In this document: positions 63,937 to 64,000 of the stretch, piece after piece
Numbering within the stretch: the first letter of the stretch is position 1
How the letters are laid out: each line of letters opens with the position of its first letter
Assembly: GCF_002056295.1 (NCBI RefSeq)
Contig: NZ_CP020100.1
Location: 3,247,501 to 3,311,500, forward strand
Source: Halopseudomonas phragmitis
Lineage (GTDB): Bacteria > Pseudomonadota > Gammaproteobacteria > Pseudomonadales > Pseudomonadaceae
Length of the DNA: 64,000 nucleotides
Direction of reading: 5' to 3'
Program-made: the position numbers and the translations under genes
Notes under the pieces: model-generated
Seen by the model: the letters and a program-made list of their open reading frames with translations, nothing else
The model's database searches: none
What the model was told of the DNA's origin: nothing

Positions 63937-64000
63937 GGTGATTCTCCCCAGTGATCGGTATACAGCAGCTCGGCCAGCGGGCGTGGTGCAGCCCAGCCTT
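63933..64000 (-). CDS. C-terminus of a further cob-operon gene (possibly bluB)
   Basis: Reading into the window from its right edge on the minus strand, the frame [21 protein letters not shown] ends at a TGA that overlaps the BtuF-like start (ATGA). The tail with PLAELLY and HWG resembles the end of 5,6-dimethylbenzimidazole synthase (BluB), which precedes cbiB in the Pseudomonas cob operon. Only about 21 residues are present, so the name is a guess. The start is outside the window. Confidence 0.5.
   Translation of the reverse strand, partial: GWAAPRPLAELLYTDHWGESP

Overview
The window is 64 kb of a GC-rich gammaproteobacterial chromosome that reads as Pseudomonadaceae (Pseudomonas sensu lato; a Halopseudomonas / P. 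pertucinogena-type strain is a guess). The assignment rests on gene order and product families: metG next to rsxABCDGE-nth and a small acidic protein of the PA3496 type, gloA-argG-motY, an OsmC-YcaO fusion, and a cobalamin operon in the order cbiB-cobD-cobQ-cobU-cobT-cobC-cobS. No rRNA, tRNA, CRISPR array, prophage or transposase gene was seen.

Layout. 1-5.5 kb: a DnaJ-like/VWA pair, a DUF1329 exported protein, and a LysR-DoxX-dioxygenase cluster. 5.6-15.6 kb: a large membrane-anchored kinase-like protein, an Ntn hydrolase, a TetR-controlled YciI/DUF1304 operon with two visible operators, a nitronate monooxygenase, an HPF-like protein and two unassigned proteins. 15.6-21 kb: an asparagine/aspartate/alanine cluster (ansA-aspA-AGCS symporter) with a divergent HTH regulator. 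21-24.6 kb: P-loop kinase, MAPEG protein, OsmC-YcaO fusion.

24.6-31.9 kb is the accessory region. At 25.1-27.7 kb lies an integron gene-cassette array without an integrase (a CALIN). It has four cassettes: an unknown 102-aa protein, a membrane protein, a PIN-domain protein and a GNAT acetyltransferase. Every cassette has exactly complementary 5' and 3' core heptamers. Three attC sites fold as expected and the fourth has lost its R' core. Directly downstream, a LysR-SDR-enoyl-CoA hydratase-like segment (28.5-31.3 kb) sits between two diverged, complementarily damaged copies of a VOC-GFA gene pair, as expected if a block of DNA entered by homologous recombination.

32-50 kb: metG, the complete Rsx/Rnf electron-transport operon with nth, an alpha/beta hydrolase with MlaA, a repeat-filled gap (REP-like elements and a 36-bp tandem array), YcgN-like and thioredoxin-fold proteins, a 5'-nucleotidase-type lipoprotein, dgt and a NIT-like membrane protein. 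50-56.5 kb: gloA, argG, a 265-bp MITE-like palindromic element, motY, fadH and an AraC regulator. 56.9-64 kb: a tightly overlapping minus-strand operon for the late steps of cobalamin assembly, with a BtuF-like protein near its 5' end and a further gene cut by the window edge.

Five families of non-coding palindromic repeats occur in the gaps: REP-like elements, two short hairpin families around the OsmC-YcaO gene, and two MITE-like elements.
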